DNA of 64,000 nt from Phototrophicus methaneseepsis (GCF_015500095.1 NZ_CP062983.1:2976001-3040000); one strand, 5' to 3'. Counted from the first letter of the stretch, positions 1 to 8,796 are shown. Notes: generated by a model from the sequence alone, not told the origin. Numbers and translations are program-made.

Positions 1-600
1 ATACGGTTGCCTGCCGCCTATCAACATGGGCGTTACATCATGCCTGCTTTGCCAGCTCTTGTGTGGATGGGTATGTGGGGCACATGGATGCTTGTCCCAA
101 CTGCAAGGGATCGGCGACGCAGCCCGATGCTGCAACGTGTTTTTTCGCAGGTGTTATTTCTGGCGGCAGCGGCTGCGATGATATTATTCGCTCTAGGGCT
201 AGGCTTGCAAGCTTATGCTCAGGATGTCGCCATTATTAATGAAGAGATGGTAGCAACGGCTCATTGGATTGATGAGAATATCCCTCAGTCTGACCTCATG
301 GCGATTCATGATATCGGGGCAGTGGGGTACTTTGCACCTCGTGAGGCGATGCTTGATATTGCGGGGTTGGTATCTCCAGAGGTGGTGCCCATCGTTGCTG
401 ACGCGGATGGCCTATGGGACCTGATGCAGGCGAGTGGTGTCGCTTATCTGATGGCTTTCCCGGACCAGATACCCGGCGATGATATCAATGATCCTCGCTT
501 GTGCCAGGTTTTCATCACCAATGGCCCCACAGCACAGAGCGTACAGGGGCCGAATATGGCTGTCTATCGCTTAGCCTGGGATGAAAACTGTGATGCCTGA
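1..600 (+). CDS. C-terminal part of a membrane glycosyltransferase-like protein (partial)
   Basis: The frame is open from the first base of the window, so the 5' part of the gene lies to the left; about 199 residues remain. The visible part starts with a YQHGRY stretch followed by a hydrophobic segment, a basic loop (TARDRRRS), a second membrane segment (LFLAAAAAMILFALGLGL) and a soluble tail of about 120 residues. A YxHGRY motif before a late membrane segment, and a short outer domain containing ATAHWIDENIP and AIHDIGAVGYFA, are typical of the ends of large polytopic GT39/ArnT-like glycosyltransferases or related unclassified membrane proteins of Chloroflexota. The donor and acceptor cannot be named from this fragment. 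It ends about 80 bp before the next gene on the same strand. Confidence 0.55.
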   Translation: MRLPAAYQHGRYIMPALPALVWMGMWGTWMLVPTARDRRRSPMLQRVFSQVLFLAAAAAMILFALGLGLQAYAQDVAIINEEMVATAHWIDENIPQSDLMAIHDIGAVGYFAPREAMLDIAGLVSPEVVPIVADADGLWDLMQASGVAYLMAFPDQIPGDDINDPRLCQVFITNGPTAQSVQGPNMAVYRLAWDENCDA

Positions 601-678
601 TGCGGGTTTTGACACGCTGGGCACCATAAATACGTTATAATAAAATCACTGTGACGCACATATTTAAGGTGCAGGCAT

Positions 679-1431
679 ATGACCGGCTTCTGGAAAAAGT
701 TAGATACTGTCATCAGGGCGCAGATTAACGACCTGATTGATGTCAATAAAGATGATGATACAAGCCGTGCTCGGCGTAAATATCTGGCACGACATGATGT
801 GAATCGTAGTTTGCAGGGCGACGTGAAGCAGCTCCAACAGCGCATTCAAGATGCCCTCGCATACGAAGAAGAATTACAGGCCAAGATAGATGCCCTTTAT
901 GCTTCTATTGCAGAGTGGGACGCAAAGGCCGACGAAGCCGTTGGGGCAGGCCGTGACGATGATGCACGGCTGGCTTTAGGGCGCTTGCAGCAAGCACAGC
1001 GCGAGCTTGAAATGGAAGAATCTGCACTATCCGAACACCGCTACCTGACGCGCGAGTTAATGAGCCAGGTTGGTGCACTGGAATCCGCTTTGTTTGAGGC
1101 GAATCAATCTGAGGGCGAAGCTGTAGAAGCGCCTGATGTGCCGGAACAACGGACGACTTCCAGCGTGCTGGATGGGCTATCCAAACAGCTAGACCAGACG
1201 CGTGAAACGCTCAGCCAACTGGTAGAAGAGAGCTTCAAGAGCGTGACTGGCATTGGTGAGACGCCAGATGATGCCCCAAATAAGGCTCCCAACCGTCAGC
1301 AGCCCATCGAAGAAAAGCCGAAGCGGCCCGCCTACCCGGTGAATCAGCGTGTGGTTGACGATGATCTGGCGCGCAGACGGTCCCGGCTGGCAAAGCCCCC
1401 AACATCCGGCGATAGTGAAAATAGCGAATGA
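679..1431 (+). CDS. PspA/IM30-like coiled-coil protein
   Basis: A 250-residue, mostly helical and highly charged protein. Its N-terminus (GFWKKLDTVIRAQINDLID) matches the amphipathic helix that opens PspA/Vipp1 proteins, which bind stressed membranes, and it is followed by about 110 residues of predicted coiled coil (residues 45-150). The family is normally about 220-230 residues of continuous helix. Here the coiled coil is shorter, and the last 100 residues are a low-complexity Pro/Lys/Arg-rich tail (EEKPKRPAYPVNQR). No partner psp genes are nearby. The role is therefore inferred as membrane-associated and stress-related from the N-terminal helix only. A hairpin terminator follows the stop codon. 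Confidence 0.6.
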   Translation: MTGFWKKLDTVIRAQINDLIDVNKDDDTSRARRKYLARHDVNRSLQGDVKQLQQRIQDALAYEEELQAKIDALYASIAEWDAKADEAVGAGRDDDARLALGRLQQAQRELEMEESALSEHRYLTRELMSQVGALESALFEANQSEGEAVEAPDVPEQRTTSSVLDGLSKQLDQTRETLSQLVEESFKSVTGIGETPDDAPNKAPNRQQPIEEKPKRPAYPVNQRVVDDDLARRRSRLAKPPTSGDSENSE

Positions 1432-1445
1432 TTTGGCTTTTTATG

Positions 1446-1472
1446 AAGCAGGCCCTAAGACCTGCTTTTTCT
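1446..1472 (+). terminator. Rho-independent terminator after the PspA-like gene
   Basis: A 7-bp stem AAGCAGG/CCTGCTT with an 8-nt loop runs into a T-rich tract (TTTTTCTTCT). It lies 15 bp after the stop of the upstream gene and just before the end of the convergent HxlR gene. Confidence 0.75.
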
Positions 1473-1501
1473 TCTAATGAGCCGAGCCACTTTTGGGCAG
1501 T

Positions 1502-1876
1502 TTATTCGGCTTCATCATATTGAGTTTGTGCTTCGGCAACGGCCTCGATATGATTTTCAGCCCATTCACGGATGGCGGTCAACGGTGCGACGAGTGTATT
1601 GCCCAAGGGCGTGAGGGTATATTCAACACGCGGCGGCACTTCTGCATAGACAGTCCGTGTCACCAGGCCGTCGCGCTCCAGACTGCGCAGCGTTTGCGTC
1701 AGCATCTTTTGGGAGATGCCGCCGATACCGCGCTTAATCTCAGAGAAGCGTAGTGTCTGGCCATCCTCTAACAGACCAATGACCAGGGCTGTCCATTTAT
1801 CGCCAATCCGATCCAGGATTTGCCGTGTCGGGCAGTCGCCAGAATAAACATTGCCGTGCAGTTCAACAGTTTCCAT
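1502..1876 (-). CDS. HxlR/MarR-type winged-helix transcriptional regulator
   Basis: A 124-residue protein of normal HxlR family length. It has the family hallmarks: an early Cys after a short N-terminus (GDCPTRQILDRIGDKW), the LRFSEIKRGIGGISQKMLTQTLRSLERDGLV recognition region (residues about 43-73) and the wing ending in VEYTLTPLG. The Cys near residue 15 is the position used for thiol or quinone sensing in members such as QorR and YodB. It is divergent from a QorB-like oxidoreductase, the usual HxlR-qorB pairing, so it probably represses that gene and itself through the palindrome between them and responds to quinones or electrophiles. Family assignment is strong; the inducer is inferred. 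Confidence 0.9.
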   Translation of the reverse strand: METVELHGNVYSGDCPTRQILDRIGDKWTALVIGLLEDGQTLRFSEIKRGIGGISQKMLTQTLRSLERDGLVTRTVYAEVPPRVEYTLTPLGNTLVAPLTAIREWAENHIEAVAEAQTQYDEAE

Positions 1877-1918
1877 CAGGTAAGTATCCCACTTTTGAGT
1901 GCCTACTTCCGACTATTG

Positions 1919-1943
1919 CAATAATCACTTATAGTGACTATTG
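1919..1943. promoter_or_regulatory. Imperfect palindrome, probable HxlR operator
   Basis: A 25-bp dyad with arms CAATA/TATTG and TCACT/AGTGA around a TAT centre and only one mismatched pair (A/C) lies in the divergent promoter region between the HxlR regulator and the QorB-like gene. Position and symmetry fit a dimeric winged-helix repressor site controlling both genes. Confidence 0.65.
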
Positions 1944-1977
1944 AGATTTAATGCAAGTGTCATATGAGGAGTTTTCT

Positions 1978-2865
1978 ATGTCTGATAACCTGCAAGCTTC
2001 CTTACTCGTCACAGGGGCCTCCGGCCAACTAGGACGACAGGTCGTTGAACTGTTACTGGAAAAAGGTGCACAGAACGTCATCGCTACCACCCGTACACCT
2101 GAAAAACTGGCTGATTTAGCTGAAAGAGGTGTAACAGTCCGGCAGGCTAGCTTTGATGATCTGGATTCGCTCATTCAAGCATTTGAAGGTGCCGAGCGTG
2201 TGTTAATCATTAGTACAGACGCAACGGATGTGCCCGGCAGGCGTTTACAGCAGCATCAAAACGCGGTGCAGGCTGCGGATAAAGCGGGTGTCAAACATAC
2301 ACTTTATACCTCGCTGATGGAGGCTTTTGAGTCCCCGGTTACATTTGCGCCGGACCATTTCAATACAGAGCGTGCTCTGCAAGAGAGTTCAATGGGATAT
2401 ACCATTTTGCGCAACAATACCTATATGGATGTCCTCGTGCCAGCGATTCAACAGGCGTATCAGTTAGGTGGCTTGTACAATGCTTCTGGTGATGGCAAAA
2501 CAGCCTATATCACACGGGCTGATTGTGGCCGTGCTGCTGCCGCTGCACTCATTGATTCTTTTGATGGGCAGCGAACGCTGGATGTCACTGGTCCTGAAGC
2601 CGTCACACAGGCCGATATCGCTGCAACAGCCAGCTCTATTACAGGTAAGCCTCTGAGTTATGTGCCTGTTGAAGTCGATGCCGCCATTCAGTCGATGGTT
2701 GATGCAGGCCTGCCACGCCCAGTTGCAGAAACGTTCGCTTCTTTTGATGTTGCAACAGCACAGGGCAAATTCGCCAATGTGACATCCGTCTATAAAGAGT
2801 TCACAGGTGAGGAACCTACCAGCCTTGCACAGTTCCTGACAGCCCACAAAGATGAACTCGTTTAG
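1978..2865 (+). CDS. qorB: NmrA/QorB-like NAD(P)H:quinone oxidoreductase (SDR family)
   Basis: A 295-residue atypical short-chain dehydrogenase. The Rossmann motif is TGASGQLGRQV (residues about 12-22), followed by ATTRTPEKL, which in this family selects NADP(H) through the Arg. The pattern RVLIIST and the TLYTSLMEAFESP, ILRNNTYMD and YITRADCGRAAAAAL segments are characteristic of the QorB/YtfG group, which reduces quinones. The ATG at 1978 is chosen because it has GAGGA 7 bp upstream; an ATG nine codons earlier has no ribosome-binding site and lies inside the promoter/operator region. The divergent HxlR gene is the probable regulator. The likely job is detoxification of quinones or electrophiles in the cytoplasm. 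Confidence 0.88.
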   Translation: MSDNLQASLLVTGASGQLGRQVVELLLEKGAQNVIATTRTPEKLADLAERGVTVRQASFDDLDSLIQAFEGAERVLIISTDATDVPGRRLQQHQNAVQAADKAGVKHTLYTSLMEAFESPVTFAPDHFNTERALQESSMGYTILRNNTYMDVLVPAIQQAYQLGGLYNASGDGKTAYITRADCGRAAAAALIDSFDGQRTLDVTGPEAVTQADIAATASSITGKPLSYVPVEVDAAIQSMVDAGLPRPVAETFASFDVATAQGKFANVTSVYKEFTGEEPTSLAQFLTAHKDELV

Positions 2866-2873
2866 GTAAGTGC

Positions 2874-2912
2874 AAAGGCGCTGGACAAGTTCTTCTGTCC
2901 AGCGCCTTTTTA
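2874..2912 (+). terminator. Strong hairpin terminator after qorB
   Basis: A 14-bp near-perfect stem (AAAGGCGCTGGACA with its complement) with an 8-nt loop, followed by TTTTTATA. It sits 9 bp after the qorB stop and touches the stop codon of the convergent membrane protein gene. Confidence 0.9.
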
Positions 2913-3788
2913 TATAACAGTGGAAATGCTCTGTATCAGCGAGTACGTCAGGGTAATTGCAACCAGCCCAAGTATTAGGAAACCCGCAATAGGCCCGATC
3001 ATCTCGCCCCTGGTTAGATGGACCCCCGCTGCTTTCTGAAAAAATGTACTCAGCGTGATCAATGGCACCAGCATCATGATGAGGATCAGCAATGGGAATG
3101 CGATCATATATCCCAGGGTTGCGCCTTGACCAATGAGCACCCCTGATATGATTGTTGCCGGCGTAATAATCGCTAGATCCAGGGCGGATGTAACGGGTGT
3201 TGTGTATGTTTCCAAGATTTTTGGCGGCGTATTTTTGATCAGAGCGCTAATGAGGGGCGCTCCCCAGACGACCATTGTAACCAGGCCACTAATTATCATG
3301 AAAATGACAAGTTCCTGGTGGGGAGCATTTGTAGAAATGTGTTGCGCTAACGTGGCCTGATCGATAGCGGAGAAGGTGAGAGCAAAGGTGATCAGGCAGG
3401 CTGATAGAAGCACCACATAAATAAGGAAGAGTGGGTTATAAGCGGCACCAAGTGCTAAAGACGCATAAATATATAGGAAAAAACCGAGCGTACCCATGAG
3501 CAGCAGGTGCCCGATAAGCGAACCTCCTGAACTTAAACTGACCGAAAAGATCAACAAAGGAATGCCAAGAAAGAGTGTAACTAAATCCTGTCCTTTAAAG
3601 CCTGCGCCGATCATTAGCGTGTCGTAACGATAGAGGCCCTTCCCATAAAGCTGCGTTGGCTGGCCTCGCAGAGATGTAACCTCATAAGATGTGCCTGTAT
3701 TATGCCAGAATAACCCTGTGCCAGTGGCAATCAATGCCAATAACGCGATAATTAGCGAGAGCCAATAAATTTCGACGGGTAAAGCCAT
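2910..3788 (-). CDS. Polytopic membrane protein of unknown function
   Basis: 292 residues with about eight or nine hydrophobic segments. The first is residues 6-27; a soluble loop (TSLRGQPTQLYGKGLYRYDTL, residues about 38-58) follows, and the rest is almost continuous membrane. There are no recognisable transporter or enzyme motifs. The loop containing RG-x-LYG-GLY-YD resembles regions seen in other unannotated integral membrane proteins, but a function cannot be given. GGAGGC lies just upstream of the ATG and supports the start. It stands alone, convergent to qorB and divergent from the Eis-like gene. Confidence 0.7.
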   Translation of the reverse strand: MALPVEIYWLSLIIALLALIATGTGLFWHNTGTSYEVTSLRGQPTQLYGKGLYRYDTLMIGAGFKGQDLVTLFLGIPLLIFSVSLSSGGSLIGHLLLMGTLGFFLYIYASLALGAAYNPLFLIYVVLLSACLITFALTFSAIDQATLAQHISTNAPHQELVIFMIISGLVTMVVWGAPLISALIKNTPPKILETYTTPVTSALDLAIITPATIISGVLIGQGATLGYMIAFPLLILIMMLVPLITLSTFFQKAAGVHLTRGEMIGPIAGFLILGLVAITLTYSLIQSISTVI

Positions 3789-3942
3789 TGATATGCCTCC
3801 TCTTCATTTAAACCAGACATAGATTAAAACTCGTGGTAATTGTTCTCCTAGTGATGAAGCGCATACCCCTATGTGAGAGATGGCCTGACTTTGTAATGGG
3901 ATTTGCTTATGGATTGTGGACTCTTAAGAGCCAATATAAGCG

Positions 3943-3971
3943 TTGACAACCCCTCACAACCGTTTTATAGT
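3943..3971 (+). promoter_or_regulatory. Sigma-70-type promoter of the Eis-like gene
   Basis: A perfect -35 box TTGACA (3943-3948), a 17-bp spacer and a -10 box TATAGT (3966-3971). It is the best housekeeping promoter match in the window. Transcription would start near 3978, giving a leader of about 225 nt before the GTG start at 4204. Confidence 0.75.
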
Positions 3972-3977
3972 CATCTC

Positions 3978-4203
3978 CATGAAAACGAATTTGACATTAG
4001 CCCAAGTACTTTAGTCGAGGGAGACCTCGACACCCCTCCATATGTAATCTCTGCGTTTTAGCCACCTGGCAAAACGGCTGTTTGATTTTCCGATTTATAT
4101 CACCTAGAAAGCTTGTCTGGTTAAGTTATTCGTTCTGCATGGCAGGCCGAGACCGTTTGCCGCTATGCCCACGAATAAGTACGTCCAAAATGGAGGGACG
4201 ACA
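3978..4203 (+). promoter_or_regulatory. Structured 5' leader of the Eis-like gene
   Basis: The intergenic stretch 3789-4203 holds the promoter above and this long leader. Two pairings are visible: a perfect 7-bp hairpin GTCGAGG-GAGA-CCTCGAC (4014-4031) closed by a GNRA tetraloop, and a long-range match between GGCAAAACGG (about 4068-4077) and CCGTTTGCC (about 4152-4160). I do not recognise a known riboswitch consensus. It could be a regulatory leader or an upstream non-coding RNA. Confidence 0.4.
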
Positions 4204-5472
4204 GTGTTTACACCAACTCAAACGATAATGCGTTCCATCAATGATCAACTTACGCTTAAGAATGTCGCTACTGAAGCGGATATGATGCGCCTAGCGGCGT
4301 TCAATGCGCATATCCACGGGACGCCGCTCATCGATGCTATGACGCGCCAACTCATTTTGCATCATCCTGCGACCGGGCCGGAGACGTGGCTTTATATTGA
4401 AGATACGTTAAGCGGCGATATTGTCTCCGCGTTGTGTCTTATTCCCTGGCATCTAGAACTGGATGGCGTCTCGCTTAAAGCGGGGGAGATGGGCATTGTC
4501 GGAACATTAGAAGGCTATCGCAAACAGGGACTCATTCGTGCGCTAGATGTACGCTTCAAAGAGCTGTTGGCTGAGGGTGGCTATGATCTGAGTCATATTC
4601 AGGGGATACCTTATTTTTATCGCCAGTTTGGTTATGAATATGCATTGCCCTTAGAAGGTGGCTACGAGCTGGACCTCTGGCGCATTCATGATGACTTGGG
4701 TGCGGATTCTATTTCGTTTCGTAAGGCGGCTCTGGCTGATATCCCTATGCTGGCCAGCTATTATCACGATGCGAACCAGGACTTAGCCCTTCATCTTGTG
4801 CGTGATGAAGCTTTATGGGCTTATCTTTTAGGGCCTGCTATGGAAACTGAGACATCGGCAGATACCTGGCTGGTGCTGGAAAATGAACATCCAGTGGGTT
4901 ACTTTCGTGTTGCACATCATGGCTTTGGAACCGGCTTGATCATCAGCGAAGTATCGCGTCTCTCATATCGCCACCTGGTTGTTTTGCTCAAATTTACCAA
5001 GCAGCTTGCCATGGAAGGTGACAAGCTCTATATTCGCCTCAATATTCCGCATCATCAGGAATTGGCTCGTTTAGCACAAGCACTCGGTGCCAGGGATGCC
5101 GGGACTTATGCGTGGCAGATCCATATGCCGGATGTTTTGCGGTTGCTGCGCAAGCTGATCCCTGTTTTTGAGCGTCGGCTCTCTCATAGCTGCTTTGCGG
5201 ATTACACAGGGACGTTTGCAATTAACTTGTATCGTATAGCTTATGCCTTCACTATTGAGCATGGGCATATGATTTCGATAGAGCAGTCGACACAGCACCA
5301 TGATTTTTCGATTGCCTTGCCATGGAATGCGTTTGTTCAGCTTGTGCTTGGTCACCGTACCATATCGCAACTCCATGAGGTCTATCCTGATGTGGCATAC
5401 GATGGTCCGTCATCGTTAATAGCGAATGAGCTATTTCCTCGGTTAACATCTTTTTTCTACACGAACTACTAA
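4204..5472 (+). CDS. Eis-like GNAT N-acetyltransferase with SCP2-type C-terminal domain
   Basis: A 422-residue protein with the three-part layout of the Eis/enhanced intracellular survival family: an N-terminal GNAT domain, a second degenerate GNAT domain and a C-terminal sterol-carrier-like domain. The acetyl-CoA segment is in MGIVGTLEGYRKQGLIRAL (residues about 97-115), where the usual Q/R-x-x-G-x-G/A pattern reads RKQGLIRAL, and is followed by IQGIPYFYRQFGYEYA, also typical of the group. Proteins of this type acetylate amines on small molecules or proteins, and some modify aminoglycosides; the substrate here is unknown. The GTG at 4204 is preferred because GGAGGG lies 6 bp upstream; an ATG 13 codons earlier lacks a site. 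A hairpin terminator follows. Confidence 0.82.
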   Translation: MFTPTQTIMRSINDQLTLKNVATEADMMRLAAFNAHIHGTPLIDAMTRQLILHHPATGPETWLYIEDTLSGDIVSALCLIPWHLELDGVSLKAGEMGIVGTLEGYRKQGLIRALDVRFKELLAEGGYDLSHIQGIPYFYRQFGYEYALPLEGGYELDLWRIHDDLGADSISFRKAALADIPMLASYYHDANQDLALHLVRDEALWAYLLGPAMETETSADTWLVLENEHPVGYFRVAHHGFGTGLIISEVSRLSYRHLVVLLKFTKQLAMEGDKLYIRLNIPHHQELARLAQALGARDAGTYAWQIHMPDVLRLLRKLIPVFERRLSHSCFADYTGTFAINLYRIAYAFTIEHGHMISIEQSTQHHDFSIALPWNAFVQLVLGHRTISQLHEVYPDVAYDGPSSLIANELFPRLTSFFYTNY

Positions 5473-5496
5473 CGCACTCACGGTCATTATACGCTT

Positions 5497-5534
5497 GAGG
5501 ATAGGGCTTGTTTCCAGGCCATATCCTCTTTTTT
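5497..5534 (+). terminator. Rho-independent terminator after the Eis-like gene
   Basis: An 11-position stem, GAGGATAGGGC against GCCATATCCTC with one mismatch, followed by a T tract (TCTTTTTTC). It lies 24 bp after the stop codon. Confidence 0.8.
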
Positions 5535-5798
5535 CACATTAATATTTCATGAATATGTAGCTCTGAATACCTAGTTATCCAACGTATAACTTCTACGGAT
5601 TAGCCTTGAAACCCGCTGGAAATTCTTCTAAACCTCATTTGAAATAGACTATTTTAATACGAAGATTTCATATCTTTTATTTCTAAACATTACGAAGTAA
5701 GAGCTACGTTATTACTACGGGTTAACCCTTATACTTATGCGCTAAATTTCACATTATGCTATTTTCAATCATTGTTTTTATAGGTCATTCGGGAATTC
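5535..5798. other. AT-rich intergenic region upstream of the sensor kinase operon
   Basis: No gene is visible. The stretch is AT-rich and contains the perfect 10-bp palindrome GGGTTAACCC (5719-5728), about 70 bp before the kinase start, a possible operator. No convincing -35/-10 pair was found. Confidence 0.4.
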
Positions 5799-8279
5799 AT
5801 GTCATTTGTAATTGAACTGACGAATAACATTACGCTGTTGTTGTCACTGCTTTTTGTTTATGGCCTCTTGAGCTCTCGTATTTTACAGATGCCAAGTCGG
5901 CAGCGGCAAATAAGCCAGGGACTTATTTTTGGCGTATTTGCGATTATAGCGATGCTCATTCCGTTCGAAATTACACCCGGCTTTATTTATGATGGGCGCC
6001 ATGTTGTGATTGCTATGGCAGCTTTCTTTACAGGGCCCATCGCTGGGGTAATCTCATGCATCATGGTGTGCTTATATCGCCTGACCTTAGGCGGTATTGG
6101 TGCACCGCTTGCGGTTGGCGGCGCTTTCTCGGTGGTTATCGTTGCTCTTGTCATGAGGAAATTCATGGACGAGCGCCGTTTGCCTGTAACGGCTGGTTCA
6201 TTGCTGATATTGGGCTTGCTAGAAGCTGGGGTTTCTATTTTTTGGCCTTCTTTAAGCCCTGCACCTATACGTCAGCAAATCCTGGATACGATTGCTATCC
6301 CTGTGATCACGCTCTTCCCGATGGCTATTCTATTGGCGGGTTGGATTTTCCAATACATCGAACGGCAGGAGCTAGTAGCCAAGTCCTTGCGCAATAATGC
6401 TGAGTGGTTCCAGACAATTTCCGAATTGCTGCCAGTACCTTTACTACTGTATCGCAGTGACGATAATGCGGTTCTCTACGTCAACGAAAAGTTTTGCCAG
6501 TTCTATGGTGCGACCTCAGAAGAACTCCTTGATCGCCCGATGTCGACGCTGTTTTGTGGTTTTGACAGTTTTGATAAGGTCCAGGAAAAATTGCAAGCAG
6601 AAGGGCTCGTTCGTAATTTTGAAGTGCGAGGGCACCGACGGCTAGATGGGCAGGTTTTTTGGTCGCTGTTGACCATTGAGCCGATTATGTTTCGTGGCGC
6701 CTCTGTTATGCTAACCATTTTCGTCGATATCACAGAACGTAAGCAGGTTGAGGAAGCGCTCCGCCAAAGCGATCGGTCTCTGCAGCAGGCTCAGGCGATT
6801 GGTCACGTTGGCAGTTGGGAACTGGATCTCGAAACAGACAAGACGGCATGGTCTGATGAATTCTTCAGGATTTGTGGTCTGGAGCCTGGTAGTGTTGAGC
6901 CATCGACAGAGCTGCGACTTTCTATGGTGCATCCTGATGATCGTCCTCTGGCTGTTGCTGAGTTAGAGCGCGTTCATCAAGAGGGTAAGTCCTATTACAT
7001 CGAAAAGCGGATTGTGCGGCCTAACAACGAGATTCGCTGGGTATTGTCTCAGGGTGAGATCGTCTATGACGCAGAAACAAGCTCCAAAAAGCTTATTGGT
7101 ATGTTTATCGATATCACACAACGCAAGCAGATGGAGAACAGATTCCGTGCTTTGCTAGAATCAGCGCCAGATGCAATGGTGATCGTTGACCAGAACGGAT
7201 GCATTGAAATCGTCAACTCGCAAGCGGAGCACATGTTTGGCTACACGCGCGAAGAACTGATAGGTCACGAAGTTGCATTTTTGATTCCTGAATCGCTTCG
7301 TAGTCGGAGCCTAGATAACCGCGTAGCTTATCTCAAGCAACCATATATCCGCACATTGGGTGCTGAGCTAGATTTGTATGCGACGCATAAAGATGGGCAT
7401 CGGTTCCCCGTTGAGATTCGCCTCAGTCCAATTGAAACAGAAAAGGGGCTGTTGGTCGCGGGTGCTGTGCGTGATGTCAGCGAACGTCGTGAGAGAGAAA
7501 CACAACTCAAGAGGATGAATAGCGATCTCGAACAGGCTAACCGAGAAATCCAGCACTTTGCTTACATCGTCTCCCATGATTTAAGAGCGCCTCTGATTAA
7601 TCTCAAGGGTTTTTCTGACATCTTAAATTCATCGCTCGATCAAATTACAGCGATGAACGATGTCGTTATGCCCGTGATGGATGAACAACAGGTAAAGACG
7701 TGGAATAACATTACTAAAGATAGGGTGCCAACAGCGCTGCGATTTATCAGCCTTTCTGTAGATCGCATGGATTCGTATACGTCAGCGATTTTGAAGCTTT
7801 CTCGCCTTGGTCGACATGAATTGAATATAAAGCGTGTTGTGACGAATGACATCGTCCAAAAAATTGTGGAATCGCTGGATTCTCAGATGAAAGAGCAAAA
7901 TATCCAGGTCGAAATTGATGATTTGCCTGATGTCTATGCAGATCAATTGACTTTAGACCAGATTTTTGCCAACATTATTGGCAATGCGGTCAAATATGCT
8001 TCGCCAGACCGTGAGGAAATGATCCGTATTTATGCGGAAGATTCCCTAGATCAAACAACCTTTCATATTCAAGACAATGGCCGAGGTATAGCTGAAGCCG
8101 ATTATGACAAGGTGTTTGCTCCTTTCCGTCGGATAGGGAAGTCATCCGTAGAAGGAGAAGGTATGGGCCTTGCATATGTTCAAGCCATGGTCAGACGTCA
8201 TGGGGGTGAAATCTGGTTCACCTCGTCTGTGGAAACAGGCTCAATATTCTCTTTCAGGTTGCCAAAGGAACTAACTTAA
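5799..8279 (+). CDS. LytS-type membrane sensor histidine kinase with PAS domains
   Basis: 826 residues. Residues 1-195 are hydrophobic, with about six segments of the 5TMR-LYT type (GLIFGVFAIIAMLIPFEI, FIYDGRHVVIAMAAFFTGPIAGVIS). Three PAS domains follow at about 200-315, 325-440 and 445-570, each ending in a PAC-like signature (IFVDITERKQ, MFIDITQRKQ, GAVRDVSERRE). The kinase core has the phosphoacceptor His593 in YIVSHDLRAPL, the N box near residue 724 (NIIGNAVKYA), DNGRGI and GEGMGLAYV. The spaced HisKA resembles kinases that signal to stand-alone receivers. It starts an operon: the response regulator begins 2 bp after its stop, and a receiver-kinase protein follows. The ligand is unknown; related membrane modules sense cell-wall fragments or small metabolites. 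Confidence 0.92.
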   Translation: MSFVIELTNNITLLLSLLFVYGLLSSRILQMPSRQRQISQGLIFGVFAIIAMLIPFEITPGFIYDGRHVVIAMAAFFTGPIAGVISCIMVCLYRLTLGGIGAPLAVGGAFSVVIVALVMRKFMDERRLPVTAGSLLILGLLEAGVSIFWPSLSPAPIRQQILDTIAIPVITLFPMAILLAGWIFQYIERQELVAKSLRNNAEWFQTISELLPVPLLLYRSDDNAVLYVNEKFCQFYGATSEELLDRPMSTLFCGFDSFDKVQEKLQAEGLVRNFEVRGHRRLDGQVFWSLLTIEPIMFRGASVMLTIFVDITERKQVEEALRQSDRSLQQAQAIGHVGSWELDLETDKTAWSDEFFRICGLEPGSVEPSTELRLSMVHPDDRPLAVAELERVHQEGKSYYIEKRIVRPNNEIRWVLSQGEIVYDAETSSKKLIGMFIDITQRKQMENRFRALLESAPDAMVIVDQNGCIEIVNSQAEHMFGYTREELIGHEVAFLIPESLRSRSLDNRVAYLKQPYIRTLGAELDLYATHKDGHRFPVEIRLSPIETEKGLLVAGAVRDVSERRERETQLKRMNSDLEQANREIQHFAYIVSHDLRAPLINLKGFSDILNSSLDQITAMNDVVMPVMDEQQVKTWNNITKDRVPTALRFISLSVDRMDSYTSAILKLSRLGRHELNIKRVVTNDIVQKIVESLDSQMKEQNIQVEIDDLPDVYADQLTLDQIFANIIGNAVKYASPDREEMIRIYAEDSLDQTTFHIQDNGRGIAEADYDKVFAPFRRIGKSSVEGEGMGLAYVQAMVRRHGGEIWFTSSVETGSIFSFRLPKELT

Positions 8280-8281
8280 TC

Positions 8282-8719
8282 ATGAGGTTGATGAACTACA
8301 TGAAGATCCTCCTTGTAGAAGACGATGAGGGACATGCGACTCTGGTTCGGATGAACTTACGTGAAGCCGGGCTCGATAATGAGATCCAACATGTCAGTGA
8401 TGGCCAGGCAGCGCTGGATTATATCGATCACTTTTTAGCATCCAAAGAAGCGGATTCTCTTTTAATTCTCCTGGACCTGAATTTGCCGGTTCTTGATGGA
8501 TATGCTGTGCTGGAAAGCTTGAAGCAAAATCATCTCACACGAAGAATTCCTATTATCGTTTTGACATCAACTGATGATGACCGTGAAATTAACCATTGCT
8601 ATGAACTGGGCTGTAACGTTTACTTGCGTAAACCGGTTAATTACACCGATTTTGTCCAAGCGGTGAAGAGCTTAGGATTGTTCTTGTCGGTTATTGAATT
8701 GCCAGATCCTCAAAGCTAA
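8282..8719 (+). CDS. Single-domain response regulator (Rcp1-like)
   Basis: 145 residues forming one receiver domain and no output domain. The acidic pair is in ILLVEDDEGHA, the phosphoacceptor is Asp65 in LLDLNLPVLDGY, the Thr/Ser switch is in IIVLTSTDD, and the Lys is in YLRKPVNY. The EDDEGHATLV start and the extended loop before the Asp are typical of Rcp1-like receivers that serve phytochrome-type and PAS kinases with extended HisKA domains. It lies 2 bp after the kinase gene, so the two are surely cotranscribed. In-frame ATGs at 8291 and 8300 are alternatives. It probably passes phosphate onward, or acts by protein contact. Confidence 0.92.
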   Translation: MRLMNYMKILLVEDDEGHATLVRMNLREAGLDNEIQHVSDGQAALDYIDHFLASKEADSLLILLDLNLPVLDGYAVLESLKQNHLTRRIPIIVLTSTDDDREINHCYELGCNVYLRKPVNYTDFVQAVKSLGLFLSVIELPDPQS

Positions 8720-8796
8720 AGGCTTATAAGACGGTAGTGGCATTATAGTAAAAGGACATATTACAGAAGCAGACTTTGAATTTCCTTGTGAGCTGT

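Noticed and set aside
3978-4203. Known riboswitch in the Eis-like leader
   Set aside because: I compared it mentally with the c-di-GMP, guanidine, TPP and SAM consensus cores and saw no match; it is listed only as an unassigned structured leader.
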